From positions 372,001 through 436,000 of the forward strand of contig WNYE01000011.1 of assembly GCA_021396245.1 (NCBI GenBank): a stretch of 64,000 bases of DNA, read 5' to 3'. Below, piece after piece: positions 31,201 through 42,890 of this stretch. Source of the DNA: Sporothrix humicola (lineage: Eukaryota > Ascomycota > Sordariomycetes > Ophiostomatales > Ophiostomataceae). The notes beneath the pieces are model-generated. The model did not search any database. It saw only the letters and a list, made by a program, of their open reading frames with translations, and was not told the origin of the DNA. Within the stretch, counting starts at the first letter, position 1. Each line of letters opens with the position of its first letter. The position numbers and the translations under genes were made by a program.

Positions 31201-31473
31201 CAGCCGCAGCGCCATCCACGCGCTCTCGTGCTGCCGGATCAGGTCGCGGATGCTGGCGTTGGCGCGAATGAGCGTGAGGACGCAGCTGTACAGGTTGCCG
31301 CTCAAGATACGGGTGACACGGTGCTCGCGGTCGACGATATACAGAGGATCGCCGGGCACGAACCCCCCAGGCGGCCAGATGCTGCTGTTCTTGGCCGGTG
31401 GCGGCGGGTAGGACGGCAGGCCGGCATAGTTGGCGTTGGGGTGCGGCCGAGGACCGCCGCTGGCGACGGGCAT
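28210..31473 (-). CDS. large ankyrin-repeat protein
   Basis: An uninterrupted single exon encodes 1087 residues, stop TAA. Residues ~20-320 form a conserved-looking helical N-terminal region without recognisable catalytic motifs, beginning Pro-Pro-Gly-Gly-Phe-Val-Pro-Gly-Asp. A basic and poly-Ser linker follows (~320-390), then roughly ten ankyrin repeats (~410-780), several with Gly-x-Thr-Pro-Leu-His-x-Ala, e.g. around 460-520 and 660-700. A Lys/Gly/Asp-rich stretch (~800-850) interrupts the array before one more repeat, and the tail is Ser/Thr-rich then acidic. Ankyrin arrays bind proteins; charged, lysine-rich linkers suggest a scaffold that may be nuclear or signalling-associated. The specific role is unknown. 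Confidence 0.85.
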   Translation of the reverse strand: MPVASGGPRPHPNANYAGLPSYPPPPAKNSSIWPPGGFVPGDPLYIVDREHRVTRILSGNLYSCVLTLIRANASIRDLIRQHESAWMALRLLYNHVVILQNLLQRLREMFVNLPHVESVARDVNVFEVAKEPKETKDARESSDRKGKKKHSSSSSHTGNSLTSVAIPTNQSALAWSNRVLPKMEHMMEELRPFLNDVESACRSAVLRRQSRLLQDPDAMPLRWNDNYIYSTARKLNGFEHQLEVHMTTCKYIHMISTDSLYQNKHGMSIQDSGMAHYYLDDGSSSHDRPAFYSFWSSMSLAKAAKRRRDKERKQLKEKQDAELGLSPKRSDSKKTSKSSSSSSSSSSRTPKKSKGKTKEDHTPTPPQAPASKEDLLAAIDRKDYLTVVTLLMSDMSLNDMLEDGTFVLSHAVDDDNSALVSILAMCGADPNVKHSSGNTPLHFASNTNCVAPAVLLLEIGAKVDVRDAQGLTPLHVACRERNFSVVLQLLAHGADPNVCDNRGLTPLSYVLMHPKRPSLSRECLVALLTYGARLTGRGLVLPPFIEAIFRNDSNTMCRHLQAHLEDAEAPMSVATTGPDGGIVQIRPMYAAILVGNIYAIDQLLRRHVDVHHLTTAYGKTTTYLSLAVQGDSTPIVARLLLANADPNIANARGRTPLHLAAATPHGEVEVVELLLRHGADVQAQTHDRHSQALHMAVRVGRADTCFHLLKKGAEVDRPLRSGVTPIMLAVYYNNKTMLRFLMSNGGDVRYKTPLYGETAMHTAARIGNVGLAILLQQHGLSVNAVNPFEAELEPEAATTSEPPQAEIDDDDDEDTVEEGPSKSGKKDKGKKKGKGKGKNKDKDKDTVVSPATRRSRSGFAPIHAAASRGHMDMVRWLLANGADPTARIGRFASRVCLGKDKAKYKGRGRDGKSVSYAKYDVNDDAEEAAPTSDKIEQDQDDDDPGETPVEVARAFGHERTAGLIEDAIIAAMPAVKEYSSQSSSQSTSSSSSSQPSVSSSLTSPSTTSPSASFSADPLARKPSPPLSKPPPQYSLDPDPVFDSADEGDQLAGELRKGKGKKKAEAAEEEGGVEDNNADEEDVANLTE

Positions 31474-32810
31474 GTCGACGTCGTGAAGAGGTTGATATTA
31501 AGATGGATGTTGGCGAGCGAGATGTGCAAAGCGCGGCTCAGGATCGGGGCAAGGCGAAGTGCACGTTGCTGGTATCCGACTGATGCACCTTTGTCAGTGT
31601 GCCGATATCGACCGTCGCTCGCGACGATGACCTTTGCGACGTCGCGAAAGCTGATTTGATCCGATGTCAAGCCTTGTCGTTTGCCTCGTGGTCGTCTGAT
31701 CTCTGAGATGGTCGGAGGATTGCCCGCAAGGGTCGAGATGACGTGCGATCAGGTCTGTTGGGAAGAGGCGAGTGGAGGATCAGTTGAAGGAGTGGAGGGG
31801 AGAGAAGTGGATGAGGTAAAATGAACAGGACGTCGTGCGGCTGGACGGAGGCTGAAAGACAATGGACGAGAAGCAGGCAGAAAACCAAAGACTGAAAACC
31901 GAAAACCACAAACCACAAACCACCTGGAAAATGTTTGGGGGGGCTGTGCCACGTGGTGGTCGATTGTGATAGGGCACAGAACGCGGCGGGATTAATTCGA
32001 GAATTCTGTGTCCACGAAAACGGCACAACGACCGCAGAAACCGGTCAAAAGTGCAAGGATTGGTCGTTCTTGGGCAGAGGGTAAACACATTCAAAAGAAA
32101 AAGAAGATTCGATTGACTCGACAGTCTGTCTGTCGTACTCTGCAAATTGAGAAAGAACGACGTCGCACCTTCCCAAAATATGCGCTTGCTCACGGGACAA
32201 GGCACGCGAGGCAGGTGTCCCCATGCCCCGTGCCCACTGTCTGCCTGCCCGCTGTAGCCCCGCCTGCCCTAGCGTTGGACGCCGGTTCCAGCTCCAGGTC
32301 TGACCAAGAGAAAATGGAAATGGGCGGGGGTCAGAAAGAGGGCTGAACCCGCCCCGTTTTTGCGTTTTGGCGTTTTGGCGATCCTTCCTCGCTAGGCAAA
32401 AGGGCAACGCGAGAAAGGGAAGGAGGGAGGCGGGATCTGTGTCTTTCTTCTAGTGACATTTCTGTGTGTGTTCTGCTCCGTCTTTCTGCATTCGACGCAA
32501 CACTTACCTAGCCCTCACTGGACACCGTCACTGGACATATGCAGCAGAGCCGCAACACTTTCGAATTCTTGGTTTTGCAATCTTTTCTGCCGCCATGCAT
32601 CGCACTTTGAGTAAAGGAAGCAAAGTACACCCGGATCTAGAATATTAATGTTGCGAGTAGCTCTACCTATGACGAATAGATGAATATTTGAAAAAGTCTA
32701 TACAAGAATCTAATCGAAGTACTCCATATTGGTAATGGTCGCATATGATGCAAATGGCTCCTTTGCAGCCAAAACTTCCCTGCCCAACAGCATCATAACG
32801 AATAGCGAAT
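31474..32810. other. intergenic, upstream of ankyrin gene
   Basis: No convincing gene. The segment is the 5' region of the ankyrin gene plus the downstream region of the minus-strand secreted protein. Several short antisense-like frames have no motifs. Confidence 0.5.
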
Positions 32811-33428
32811 CTAATCAGCAGCATCGCACTGCTTGACCACCACAAAGCTCGCCACCCAAAAGTCGCAGGCCCCGGATTGGCACGATACCCTGACGTCAAA
32901 CGAGCCCGACGGGCTCTGAAAGGTGGCGTCTGCAACAAAGGGGTGCCACCCGCCTGACGCAGCGGACTGCACGTCGATGTTGAGCGTCTTGGTCAGGGCG
33001 TTGTTCTCGTAAAAGTTGACCTGCACGGTATCGGGCTTGGGGGTTCCCATCATGAACTGGAACGAGACGCTGTACGTCGTGCCGGCCTCTGTGACAAACG
33101 CCTTGCCGAGCCACACTGTATTTCCCGAAGCTGGCATATAGGCGCAGTTGGAAAAGGTGCCGTCGCCATTCGGATAGCAATTGTTGGAGTTGATACTAAT
33201 ACTGCCGCTGCTGGGCGTCCAGCCGTTGAGGCCACTCCCGAAGCTGGGGTTCCCCAGAACGTTAGGGCCGGGATCGCAGGCCGGCGACGGCGATGGCGAC
33301 GAGGAGGGAGAGGCCGAAGACGACGAGGGGACGATGGACGAGAACGGTTTGGCAAGGCGGCAATTTGCGGCAGCAGCAGGGCTCGCCAAGAAGGTGGCCA
33401 GGAGGCCGGAAATCAAAGAGAACTTCAT
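32811..33428 (-). CDS. secreted protein with CBM-like beta-sandwich
   Basis: A single exon encodes 205 residues, stop TAG. Residues 1-20 are a signal peptide; a Ser/Pro linker (~30-50), probably O-glycosylated, precedes a ~150-residue beta-rich domain that starts Asn-Val-Leu-Gly-Asn-Pro-Ser-Phe and contains Leu-Asn-Gly-Trp. That opening is typical of galactose-binding-like or CenC-type carbohydrate-binding modules. Paired cysteines in the domain suggest disulfides. No catalytic motif is present, so it may bind cell-wall or host polysaccharide. The assignment rests on fold-level pattern only; the ligand is unknown. Confidence 0.7.
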   Translation of the reverse strand: MKFSLISGLLATFLASPAAAANCRLAKPFSSIVPSSSSASPSSSPSPSPACDPGPNVLGNPSFGSGLNGWTPSSGSISINSNNCYPNGDGTFSNCAYMPASGNTVWLGKAFVTEAGTTYSVSFQFMMGTPKPDTVQVNFYENNALTKTLNIDVQSAASGGWHPFVADATFQSPSGSFDVRVSCQSGACDFWVASFVVVKQCDAAD

Positions 33429-34426
33429 GTCGATGAGACGGGGTCGAAAGAGGTGACCGTTGATGAGGAAACCTAGAAGAAAACCAAAAGAAACTCAAAA
33501 AGAGGATGACGGCACATCTTTATTGTCGACACAGGATAATTCTAGAGAAAAAAGGTTTCGCGTAGCTAGTACGGACAAGTGACCCGAGGCTGGCTTCTAG
33601 ACAACATATTACTCGAAATGGACAATATCAAATTGCGCCACAATGAAGCTATTGGAAAAACAAATGATAAGTCAAAGACTAACACCAAAATAGGCCAAAA
33701 GGACGAAGCAGGAACGCGACGAGTGCCAAAAACTACTACAAAATAGTGCACTAGGCCCCTGTTGCGTGCCTGTATTGGTATTGAGTCCTTGAGCCGTGGC
33801 GGTCAAGCCAGCAAGGGTTAGCTAAAAAAAAGACGCTGTGATAAAACAATGATACTCCCAGACGGAGGCCAAAGCCAGCTTGGCTGGAGAGGCGTGCGAG
33901 GCGGCTTTTTACGTGCAGAGAGGATGACATGCGAGCGAATCGATCCATTTCTCTTTACCAACGCAATTTACTGACAAACTGGATCTCAGCGCCAATTAGG
34001 TGTCTCCTCCCACTAGCGCCTGCTGTTAGTTGAGACATTCGGCCGCTAAAATAAACCGACGACGGCGTCTGCTGTTGTCCCTTTAGAGCATGGGAGACTG
34101 TGGAGATTATCGCCACCGATATTTAGAGGTTTGACGACATTCTATATCGGATATTTGAACCGCCTTACAAACGGAGACCACATATGAATTATGACTTGTA
34201 GAATAAAATACCAGTCTTCATCATGGAGGAGATCACTTTGGATTATCTCATTGGAAACTATATAAATCCATCCAGTCGTTCGTAACACCTCGACTATGCC
34301 AATCCAATTGTCTTTGTGTATATTTCTTATATATCGTAACATATCATATCATTGTCGTCCTCGGTAGAATGTCCAAGACGGCCAGTTGTTGAGCGTTTTT
34401 TAATTTATTTTTTATCATGCATATCG
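33429..34426. other. intergenic AT-rich spacer
   Basis: About 1 kb without a coding signal, increasingly AT-rich from 34130 to 34420. It holds the promoter of the secreted protein and the 3' region of the second Zn2Cys6 gene. Confidence 0.5.
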
Positions 34427-37044
34427 TTATGACGCCTCTGGACTGCGGGAGCTGGCCGGGCTGCGTCCAAGCCCAACTGACGGTGGACTGCCGACGGACG
34501 AGCTGGCCGACGGCGGACTGTTTGCCGGCGTGCCCGACACAATCAGCCGGTCCCGGTACATCATCATGGACGGGAACCGGAAGGGTGTCTGCTGACACAC
34601 CAAAGCATACCGCAGGCCCAGGGTGTTGCCCATGTACTTGAGCCGGCCAGACATGTAGGCCCGCTGGGCCGGCGAGGCGCAGTCGTGCGTGTATGCGCCG
34701 GCCAGCGGCCAGATCAACAGGTAGCTGGACAGGACCTTGGGCAGGCCATGGCCGTGGTCGTCGCCACAGGCAAAACCGGCCGTAGCAGAAGCCGACGTGG
34801 CCGCACGGACGTTGTGGCCGTACCCAGCACCGTATCCGGCACCATATCCATATCCATAACCCGAGTCGTAGGCAGACACATCCGACGCTGGTGGCGAGGC
34901 TGTCGGGGTGGACCCTAGGAAGTAGGGCACCGCAGCCACAACATCGTCAATGAGGCTGCTGCAGCGGCGCACTTCTTCACGGAACTCGGGCGTGGCGCGG
35001 AAATCGGTGCCAGGTGGAGCGGTCAATGCCATGCACCGCACAATAAAACAGGACATGACCAAACGGCACGAGCGAATGCCGACCCAGACGCTGGCAATGG
35101 TCACATCCGAGTACATGTCGACGCGGCCCGGGAACGCATCGGCGTTCTCATAGTCGCCATTCGGTACCTCGCCCGCCATGGCCAGTGTGTAGGGCTTGTA
35201 CTCGTTGGGGATCGACTCGAGGAACGCAGCCATTTCGTTGTCAATGGCGCGCACGCGAAGCAGGTACATGCTAAACTCGTCGGGCGAGACGCTTTGTTGG
35301 CCAGCACAGGACACGATGTGGCGCTCGAGTTCACGGCGCAGCTGGCTCGTCTCCATGAGGAAGCGCTGGGACCGGACCGTGGCCGAGTCCATAATGTTTT
35401 CGCCGGACCGCCAGTTGATGCTCCATGTCGGCGGCGTGTCGGCTGTCATGGAGTGGTTGATCTGGAAGGGGACGTTAGCATGCTTGTCTCTTATATACTG
35501 CACAGCGAGGAGGCTTACCAGCTGCATGCGAACTGCGTTGAACAGCAGCTTCTCTACGCGCGTCCGAATCTTACGCGGTCCGCGGTTCTGGACAATCTGC
35601 ACGGCGCCCTCAATGTGCGAGCGCCATGCGAACATTTCCTTCTTTGCTGTGATGCTCTGCTGTTGTTAGTATGGAAGATATCAGAACTACGGTACGTTTA
35701 TGCTTACACACCTCGAATAGCCCGAGAAGGAGCACAGTGGCCAATGTGGCATCCGACGTCTTCTGTCGTGGGTCTTTGAGGCTTTGTGTTGTCTTTGCCA
35801 GTGCTGCCGTGTATTGACTTAGGCCGATGGCGTTGAAGTCGACCGTCTCGCTGACCCAGCGGTTGCCCAGCGCCGAGAAGGCACAAGCACGCAGAGCGTA
35901 CTGAACGGGACTGTCTGGCGGTTGGCCTTGCAGGACGGGCACAATGAACTCAAAGAAACTGCCGCCAAAGGGCTGACGTGGGATGAGCATAAAATTGGAT
36001 GCAAAGTAGCACAGGGCCAGCTCGCCGACCGGAAGGCTGAGTGTCGATGCGGGCCGCTGCCACTCGTTTTCGGGTGTATAACGTGGTTCGTTCTCGTCGT
36101 CGACTTCGCCGTAAACAAAGCCTTGTGGTCGTCCCCGAGATGGCGGCGGGCTGGCATTGACGATGGGACCTGCGATATGGTCTTCGGGTGTGTAAATGTA
36201 CGCAAAGTACGAGGCCGGGCTGATACGCTGACCGCGCCAAAAGAAACGGGAGCCATAGCCGGCGGCGAGTGCTCCGGCAGCCTGGGCCACATCGTACGGC
36301 ACTTCGTTGCCTGCGACGTAGGCTGTGGTCTCGATTCCGGGGACGGACGATAAAAACGGCTCGCCATCGTCCCGGCCAGAGATAGTCCGAAGGTCGAGGC
36401 TGCCGTCGACACTGGCCGAGGATGCACCGGGACTGGCGCTTGTGCGAACCGGGAGAGAGTAAGGGCCTGTTGGCGAAGATGAGGATGCTGATCGACTGGA
36501 TACGGATATGGATTCGGTCGCCGAGGACGAATTTGGACTCAGGCGTATTGTTGATGTTGCGGCTACGTTGGGAAGTGCCGCAGCCGCAGAAGCCGCCGCT
36601 AGGTTAGCCGCCCGGTCTCTTGCCGCTGCCCGAGCCGCGGCCGGTTGGTTTCTCGCATTTCTGAGTGTTGTACTGATGTTGGAGCTAGGACCGGCGCTCG
36701 GATAAGTCGGCGTCGGTGCTGCTCCTGGGATAGCTGAAGAAGTTACTGGTGGTTGTGCTGAAGCTGAAGATTCTGATGTGCTCTGGACTACTCGTCTCTG
36801 TGTCCGGCGAGTCTCGTCTCGATGCACACGGTCAAAGTCTGTTGAGTATGAACATTCCCGGCCGCCACGGAGACATCGTTGGCATATAGGACGTTCTTCG
36901 CCACACTATACATGGTGAGTAGATGAACATGACACTCGGGATGTCATCTCATGATAGTCATTTTGGAGATTGTTGTCTACTTACCTTGACCCTTCTTGCT
37001 TTGCAAGTGTTGCACGACCGTGCTGCTGGTCGTGCTTGAGACAT
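34427..37044 (-). CDS. Zn2Cys6 transcription factor 2
   Basis: Four exons are supported: 37044-36985, 36905-35712, 35656-35519 and 35461-34427 (introns 79, 55 and 57 nt), giving 808 residues, stop TAA. The zinc cluster spans the first junction: Cys11, 14, 21, 28, 31 and 38, a perfect CX2CX6CX6CX2CX6C, with Lys-Ala-Arg-Arg-Val-Lys in the first loop. The last intron is a multiple of three with GTAAGC, GCTAAC and CAG signals, so both spliced and unspliced forms are open. Ala/Ser-rich linker residues 60-190 precede the regulatory domain, and a Gly/Tyr repeat (near 34805-34865) interrupts its C-terminal part. It probably controls genes elsewhere; nothing nearby identifies its targets. Confidence 0.85.
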
Positions 37045-40000
37045 GAGAGGCAAAATAGAGGTAGGTTACGTGGTTCGTGTGTAAGGAAGGGCGTGGATGT
37101 GTTAATTGATCTGTTGTTGTCATGGTCGAGGTGACTTTGTTGGTGGTGAAGGCAAGATGTTGATTATATCTGGGCGGATGTCGATTCATAATGGGGAGGT
37201 AGGCGCATATAGGAATAATGTGGTAACGAGAATCCAGAGAGAGGCGAGCAACGGTCTCATTAACGATTCCAAGAGGAGAGACATGCACGGCGGCCGGCAT
37301 ACAATGGGTCAACACACAAGAATAGGGGTAACCAGGCCAAGCCCACGTCGCAACCACATCCCACGCTGAGCCGTGGCCATGGCAGTTGCACGCCCCTACT
37401 CGATATTGGCGTGCCGTCGTGTGTCTCTGCGTATATCACTGTCGCCTGCAGGTGTCCAGAGGTCAAACTGGCTGCAACAGTCTGAGATCCCCGGTGAGCT
37501 CGAGTAGGGCGTTTCTTTTGGATAGTTGTGGCGCTTCTCCTGGTTGCCAACAGCACAAAATTGGAATTCGAAGCGGGAAATGGCAGGAACTGCAGACCGG
37601 GCCAAGCCCTTTGTATTGACCGTTTGATTTTTCCTTGACCGTTGCAGGTACGGGGTACGAGATATTGGATGGTGGAACTGGATTGGGTCGATATGCATAG
37701 TCAGGGTTTGCCGGGATGTGGGAGGTTCGGATTTTGATGGCAGCCGTTGCGAGAAAGTAGACAAAGTACGGAGTTGGGAAAATAGACTTTATGTTGGTCC
37801 TTCTTTTTGGGGAGGGGGTGTGCGTGGAGGGCAGGTGTTATTTCAGGAAGGCGTGAATGCGTGAAGGCAGGAAGGAGTGGGAAAAGCGGAAGAGTGTGAG
37901 CGAGTGACAAAGAGAGAAGGCGCGAGAATGGAGAAGGAAGGATGGACCACCGTTGAAGAATTATGGAGCAAGGTTGCGATGCAGCTCGTTTTGGCTTTCC
38001 TGCGTGCCCGCTTTGGTTCTTGTCAGATCTCATATTTTATTTTCCTCCCGGGGTCTAGTTTTTAGTTGCCTTTTTGTTTGCATTTCCTCTCTGTTAGCAA
38101 TTAATTGCCAGTCAGTCCTTGAGTCTTTTGGGCTGTCCTTCCCCTTTTCTTTCCATGCTGCCAGTGAGTGCGTGCTTCGCGCTTTCCTTGTGCTACATGT
38201 CTCCTTGTTCGTCCTTTCCTGTTTTGAAGAACGGTGGTTTCTTCCTTCCACAAGTCTGTTTCTGAAAAATAGCGGTACCATTTGGACGGTTGCTCTTTCC
38301 TTACGGGCCTAGTACGGACATTGTCTAACCCGGTAGTCGCGATGGGCAAGGGAAGCTCCAAATCCAAGTCAGGAAGGAACGACGATGCGTGGTCCTTTTA
38401 TCGAAGCCCCTCGATTTCCCAAACAACAATGTTTCTCTCCCTAACTTTGTTTCCTCCCCAAACTTCCTTCACTTCCGAGCTACTGTACCCAAGAACCACG
38501 ACTCTCATTGTTCGCCGTCATCTCTTCTACTCAACTTGATTTCTCACCTTCTCCGTCCCTCGTGGAGATTGGCGAAAGCGACAAGCGGCCCCGCCCGGGA
38601 AAACCGTTGAGTTTCTGACATGGCCGTCCTGACCAGGCCCCCAGGCCCCATGCCCATCATCCATGGCGCGGTGCGGACTCCACAGCCGTTGATATTTCGT
38701 GAGAATCATGGCCGAGAAACAAGCCAAAACGAGACAAGACTCGACAGGAAGGAGGACCAGACAAGGACAAGACCTGGAAGACCTGGAAGACCTGGAGCCG
38801 GTCAAACCCCCCTCGATGCAACGCCGGAGGGGCACACAGAAGCGCGACAGAACAAAACAAGACACACAAGAACACAAGAAGCGAGAAACACACAGGGGGC
38901 GGCCCTGTTGGACGGGGCAAGTCCGCACTCATTTTGTATGCTTCCCAGGTATGTCATCTTGTACTTCGTACGGTGTACGGAGTACTTTCTCTTGGGACGA
39001 ACCTGATCTCTCGTCTCGTCCTGTTTACCTCTTTTTTGCCTGACCCAGCATTATGAAGAAAAGTACCCAGTGACAAAGCAGCATGGCCCACCATCGGAAG
39101 GTCACATTCTCGGTCTGACTGCATCGTTGGCCGTTGAACTTTTTTTCATGTCCTGCTCCCGCAGGAATGGGGAAATGGCAAGGTCCCCGAAAGGGAAAGA
39201 AAGCAACCAGACAAAAGCAAGCCAGACAAGGAGCCGGGCAGGAGAAGCAGAAGCAACAGAAGCAAGGACCACCTGCGGATACCTCCCCATAACCTCATTC
39301 ACACAGAAACCAACACCGAAAACCAACACACTTTCTGCACAAACCAATACGCAATACGACACGATGCAACCGTAAGGCGGCGCCACGGCGCAACGGCTGC
39401 CCGTCACAAAATAACGTTCAAGAACACGCAAGAACGGGGAACGGAAGAGTGTCGTGCTCGTTCCGTTGTTTGCCCACCACCACCACCCTTCACCGTTTGT
39501 CTTTTCCACAGGAAAGCATCTTGTATCTTTTTGCTGACGATTTGAGCTTCTGGCCGCTCGGACAATATCCCAAGTTCCTTGTCGCTTCCCCTCGCCTCCG
39601 TTCCGCAAATGGCACCAAGTGGCCCTGCGGACTCGCCTGGCCGCTCTGCCCAGCCACTAAAACATTAGGGTGCGAAGTCGCCGAAGACTGGCACTAGAAA
39701 GGATCGAGAGAGGCCCGAGAGGAAACAAACTTCTGCAAGTAATATCCTTACTCAATGCAGCCATCAACCAGCTCCAAGCATGGCCACTAAACCACGTTTG
39801 CCGTGGTGCATTGTCGCTTGTGTTTGGCAGGTGGCACGTCCTAACTTGAGTAGGGACTTTTGGTGTAAATGACCCCAAAAGGATCGCCCATTGTTTGTCT
39901 ATTTATCGTTTGTCCTCCGACGTCGACCGTTAGACAGATGCACGAGATGCATGCGATGCAAGCGACCTCAGGCGATGGCATCTCACTACTGCAGGCCGGA

Positions 40001-41837
40001 GAGCAGATGGGCAGGGGGCGCTCAAGTCCTCAGGTCATCGGCGGTAATCAGGAGCCAGTCGTCTCTTGTGTTGTTGTCACCTTTTGGGAGAAGGCAATAA
40101 AGAATCACAAAAACATGATCACAAAAGTCACACCGCGTCAAGAAGATGCAGACGGCCAGAAACAGATCTCGAGAAAACGCAGTCAAGACAGCCGTTCGTC
40201 GTCTTTTCTCACCGTCATTTCCCACTGCCACCGTTCACCACCACCCCAGACCGTGTCAATCGCTGCAGACCATTCACATCCACGCCATTTTTAAGAATTT
40301 TTCCCCTTTTCAATTTGACAACTCATCTTTCTCCTCAGTCGTGCACGGCACTTACTTTGAGCGAACCAAACAAGCGTGTTGGTTGGCGCGCGCGATGCGG
40401 GAAAGGGGACAGGAACCACCGTTGCAGAGAAAATGCACCAAAATTACCAACAACAGAAAAAAAAGAGGTGGTCCGTGTTCTTCGGGTGCCGTTCTCCAGC
40501 TTGTCTTTCGACTCCTTGCCTCCTCGTCTCGTGTCTCTTTTCTCGATTTTTGACGTCTCACATTTTTATTTTCTCGTCTTTCTTTTTTATTTTCCGCTCC
40601 CCGTTTTTCACGGTTATTATTATTGCCGTCTTCCTTCTCGCCTCACCTTGAAATCGGGCCTGTCGGTTTCGTGCACCGCTAGAATAGCGATCTTCCTAGA
40701 TCCTTCGCCATCCTGTCGCCTGTTGTCGAGCAGGGTCGTCAAAACCTGCCATTTTGTCTCGCTCTCGCTCTTGGGATCTTCGTCTTACACCGGTAGCTGC
40801 AGCTTGACTCTAGTGCAAGTGCAAGATACCGAGCTCTCTCTTGTGCAGGCGGCTCTCGCGCGTGCCAGAATCTGCACATACTCCGAAAGCAAGCTGAACT
40901 GCACGCTGCCTGTGTGTCCACGGCAGGATTTGCCGATAATGGTTTAGCTGGCTTTTGCTTCTTGTCGTCCTTGTGTTTCTGTCCTTCCTTTTCGACCACA
41001 ACACGAGCCCATGAGTCCTGCAAACCGGGCCTTGACAACCGTGAGGGTTCTCTTTTTTTTCTGTCATTTTTGTCGTTTCTATCGTTTCTCGTCGTTGCTA
41101 GCAGGATTTAGGTGGTCCCTTCGCCATATGGGGAAGGAGGCCCCTGCGAGTGCAGGAGTGCAGCAAAAGTGGCAACACTGGAGCACTAGACCACCAAACA
41201 CCGAGGCACTGTATCACTGCAGCATGCAATACTAGACGCTACAAAACAATAGCTCACAGACAGCAGAATCCAAGAAATTCGAGCAGACTCCAGCCACGAC
41301 ACGACACGACGGGGTTCAAGCTGTCCACGACGCCGACACTGACGAGTAAGAAGAGCCGGGACAAGGGTGTTTTGTCAATGTTCCTCGGTTCCCAAGTTCC
41401 AGGATGGGAGATGCAGACGAATGTACAAAAGAGGAAAGTATTAAGTCTGTTGTCGGAATCGAAAAGCAGACAAGAAGATGACTAACACAAGCACGGTTAT
41501 GGGACACAGTCATAACAATACGGACATTCAACATACTCATTATGCCCCAATGAATACCGCCTAAATACAACGACAAAAAGGCATGCATTTTTATGCCGAA
41601 GAATTATGATAAAGCCAGTTGGCATTGCACCAAATCTGGCAGCAGATTAATTAATTCTCAAACCGGCCAGCTGTCGGTTTGAGGTGGCAAAGCGGTGGTG
41701 CAGTCTGATCCATGACAAGTGTCGTGAACCAGTGCAATGGACGACACGTGGAAAATGTCAGTTTTTGTTGGATAGTTGCCGCAAAACCGCACAGGATCCA
41801 ACAACAATAGCAACATCTGCAATTCTCAGAAAACAGG
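37045..41837. other. 4.8-kb gene-poor region
   Basis: This is the longest gene-free stretch in the left half. It contains many short frames on both strands; the longest, about 293 codons at 40066-40947, is rich in Ser, Phe, Arg and Pro from pyrimidine-rich DNA and lacks motifs. A 9-bp GACCTGGAA tandem repeat occurs at about 38778-38803. The region may hold long leaders, noncoding RNA or regulatory DNA for the second Zn2Cys6 gene; none can be proven. Confidence 0.45.
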
Positions 41838-42599
41838 ATGAGGTCAGTGCCACTTGCCTTTGCACTCGCGGCTCTGTTTGGGTCGTTGGTCGATGCTGCT
41901 TCGTCACCGTCTCCATCCTCTGCACCAACCACGGCGGCACAGGCACCATGGAACGGAGTCACGACGTACCCCACGACCGTGACGCGCGTCTGGTCGCGGA
42001 CATTGTCAGACAAGGCCAAAGCAAGTGAAACGGCCGTCACCGTCCAGACAGTCACGATGTACGAGCCGTGGCCGACGAGCCCCAACCCCGAGAACTTTCC
42101 ATATACCCTGCACCAGACAGCTGTGACGGCCCGGGATGTGTACGAGGCTGCTACCGACGCGCAAGGACAAGTGTCGGCCACCGGCACGCCACTGACGGCC
42201 ACGCCCGCGCGCACAGTCACCGTCACGTCGACATGGGTGCTGTGGAACACGTCGCCGACGGACCTGGCGGTGGGCGAGAAGCCGGCGGGGTGCAAGCACT
42301 CGAACCCGCACAACGACCAAAAGTGCGCGACGCCGAACCTCAAGCAGGACACGCGGTGCCTGGAGCACGGGCTGACGACGGCGTGTCACAGCCAGTGCAA
42401 GATCCGGCGGGTGGAGGGGATGGAGCTGTGGTGGTGCCAGAGGCGCGGGGACGGGACGAGCAAGACGGGCAGCGCTGGTGGCACGAGAGAAGTGGCCATC
42501 GGTCGGGTGTGCACCGACAGCATGGGCTACTACGAGCAGTTGCTGGAGCCATGCGACACAATGGACCATGTGCACGACTGTCAGCCGTGCAATGGGTAG
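41838..42599 (+). CDS. secreted cysteine-rich protein 2
   Basis: A single exon encodes 253 residues, stop TAG. Residues 1-20 are a signal peptide; a Ser/Thr/Ala-rich middle (~20-150), probably O-glycosylated, precedes a C-terminal cysteine-rich part (~150-253) with ten cysteines, among them Cys-Lys-His, Cys-His-Ser-Gln-Cys, Trp-Trp-Cys and Cys-Gln-Pro-Cys motifs. I do not recognise a family. The design of an unstructured, glycosylated stalk with a disulfide-rich head suits a cell-wall or host-interacting protein. It has no intron and stands alone between gene-poor regions. Confidence 0.75.
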   Translation: MRSVPLAFALAALFGSLVDAASSPSPSSAPTTAAQAPWNGVTTYPTTVTRVWSRTLSDKAKASETAVTVQTVTMYEPWPTSPNPENFPYTLHQTAVTARDVYEAATDAQGQVSATGTPLTATPARTVTVTSTWVLWNTSPTDLAVGEKPAGCKHSNPHNDQKCATPNLKQDTRCLEHGLTTACHSQCKIRRVEGMELWWCQRRGDGTSKTGSAGGTREVAIGRVCTDSMGYYEQLLEPCDTMDHVHDCQPCNG

Positions 42600-42890
42600 A
42601 CATGGATGAGGGCGGGAAGAGAATGGGGGCATGCTGACAGATCAATGTTTCAAGTGATATCAATTTAAATACATCCTTTTGATTGACATTTATGAATATT
42701 TAACAGTACATCGAACTGTACATTCATTTTGGTATAGATCCCAGGACTCCAGGTTCCGACAACGAGAAAGAAAATGAGAAAGACAATCAGAGGCAAACCG
42801 CAAGTGCGGTAACTTGATTACACACAATCATAGGTGAGGCACAATCATAGGTGAGAACACATGAAAGCGAAAGACGGCGGTGCAAAAGAC

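Noticed and set aside
40066..40947. 293-codon plus-strand open frame
   Set aside because: Ser/Phe/Arg/Pro-rich product of pyrimidine-rich DNA, no domain, no gene-like codon bias; overlaps other frames of similar quality.
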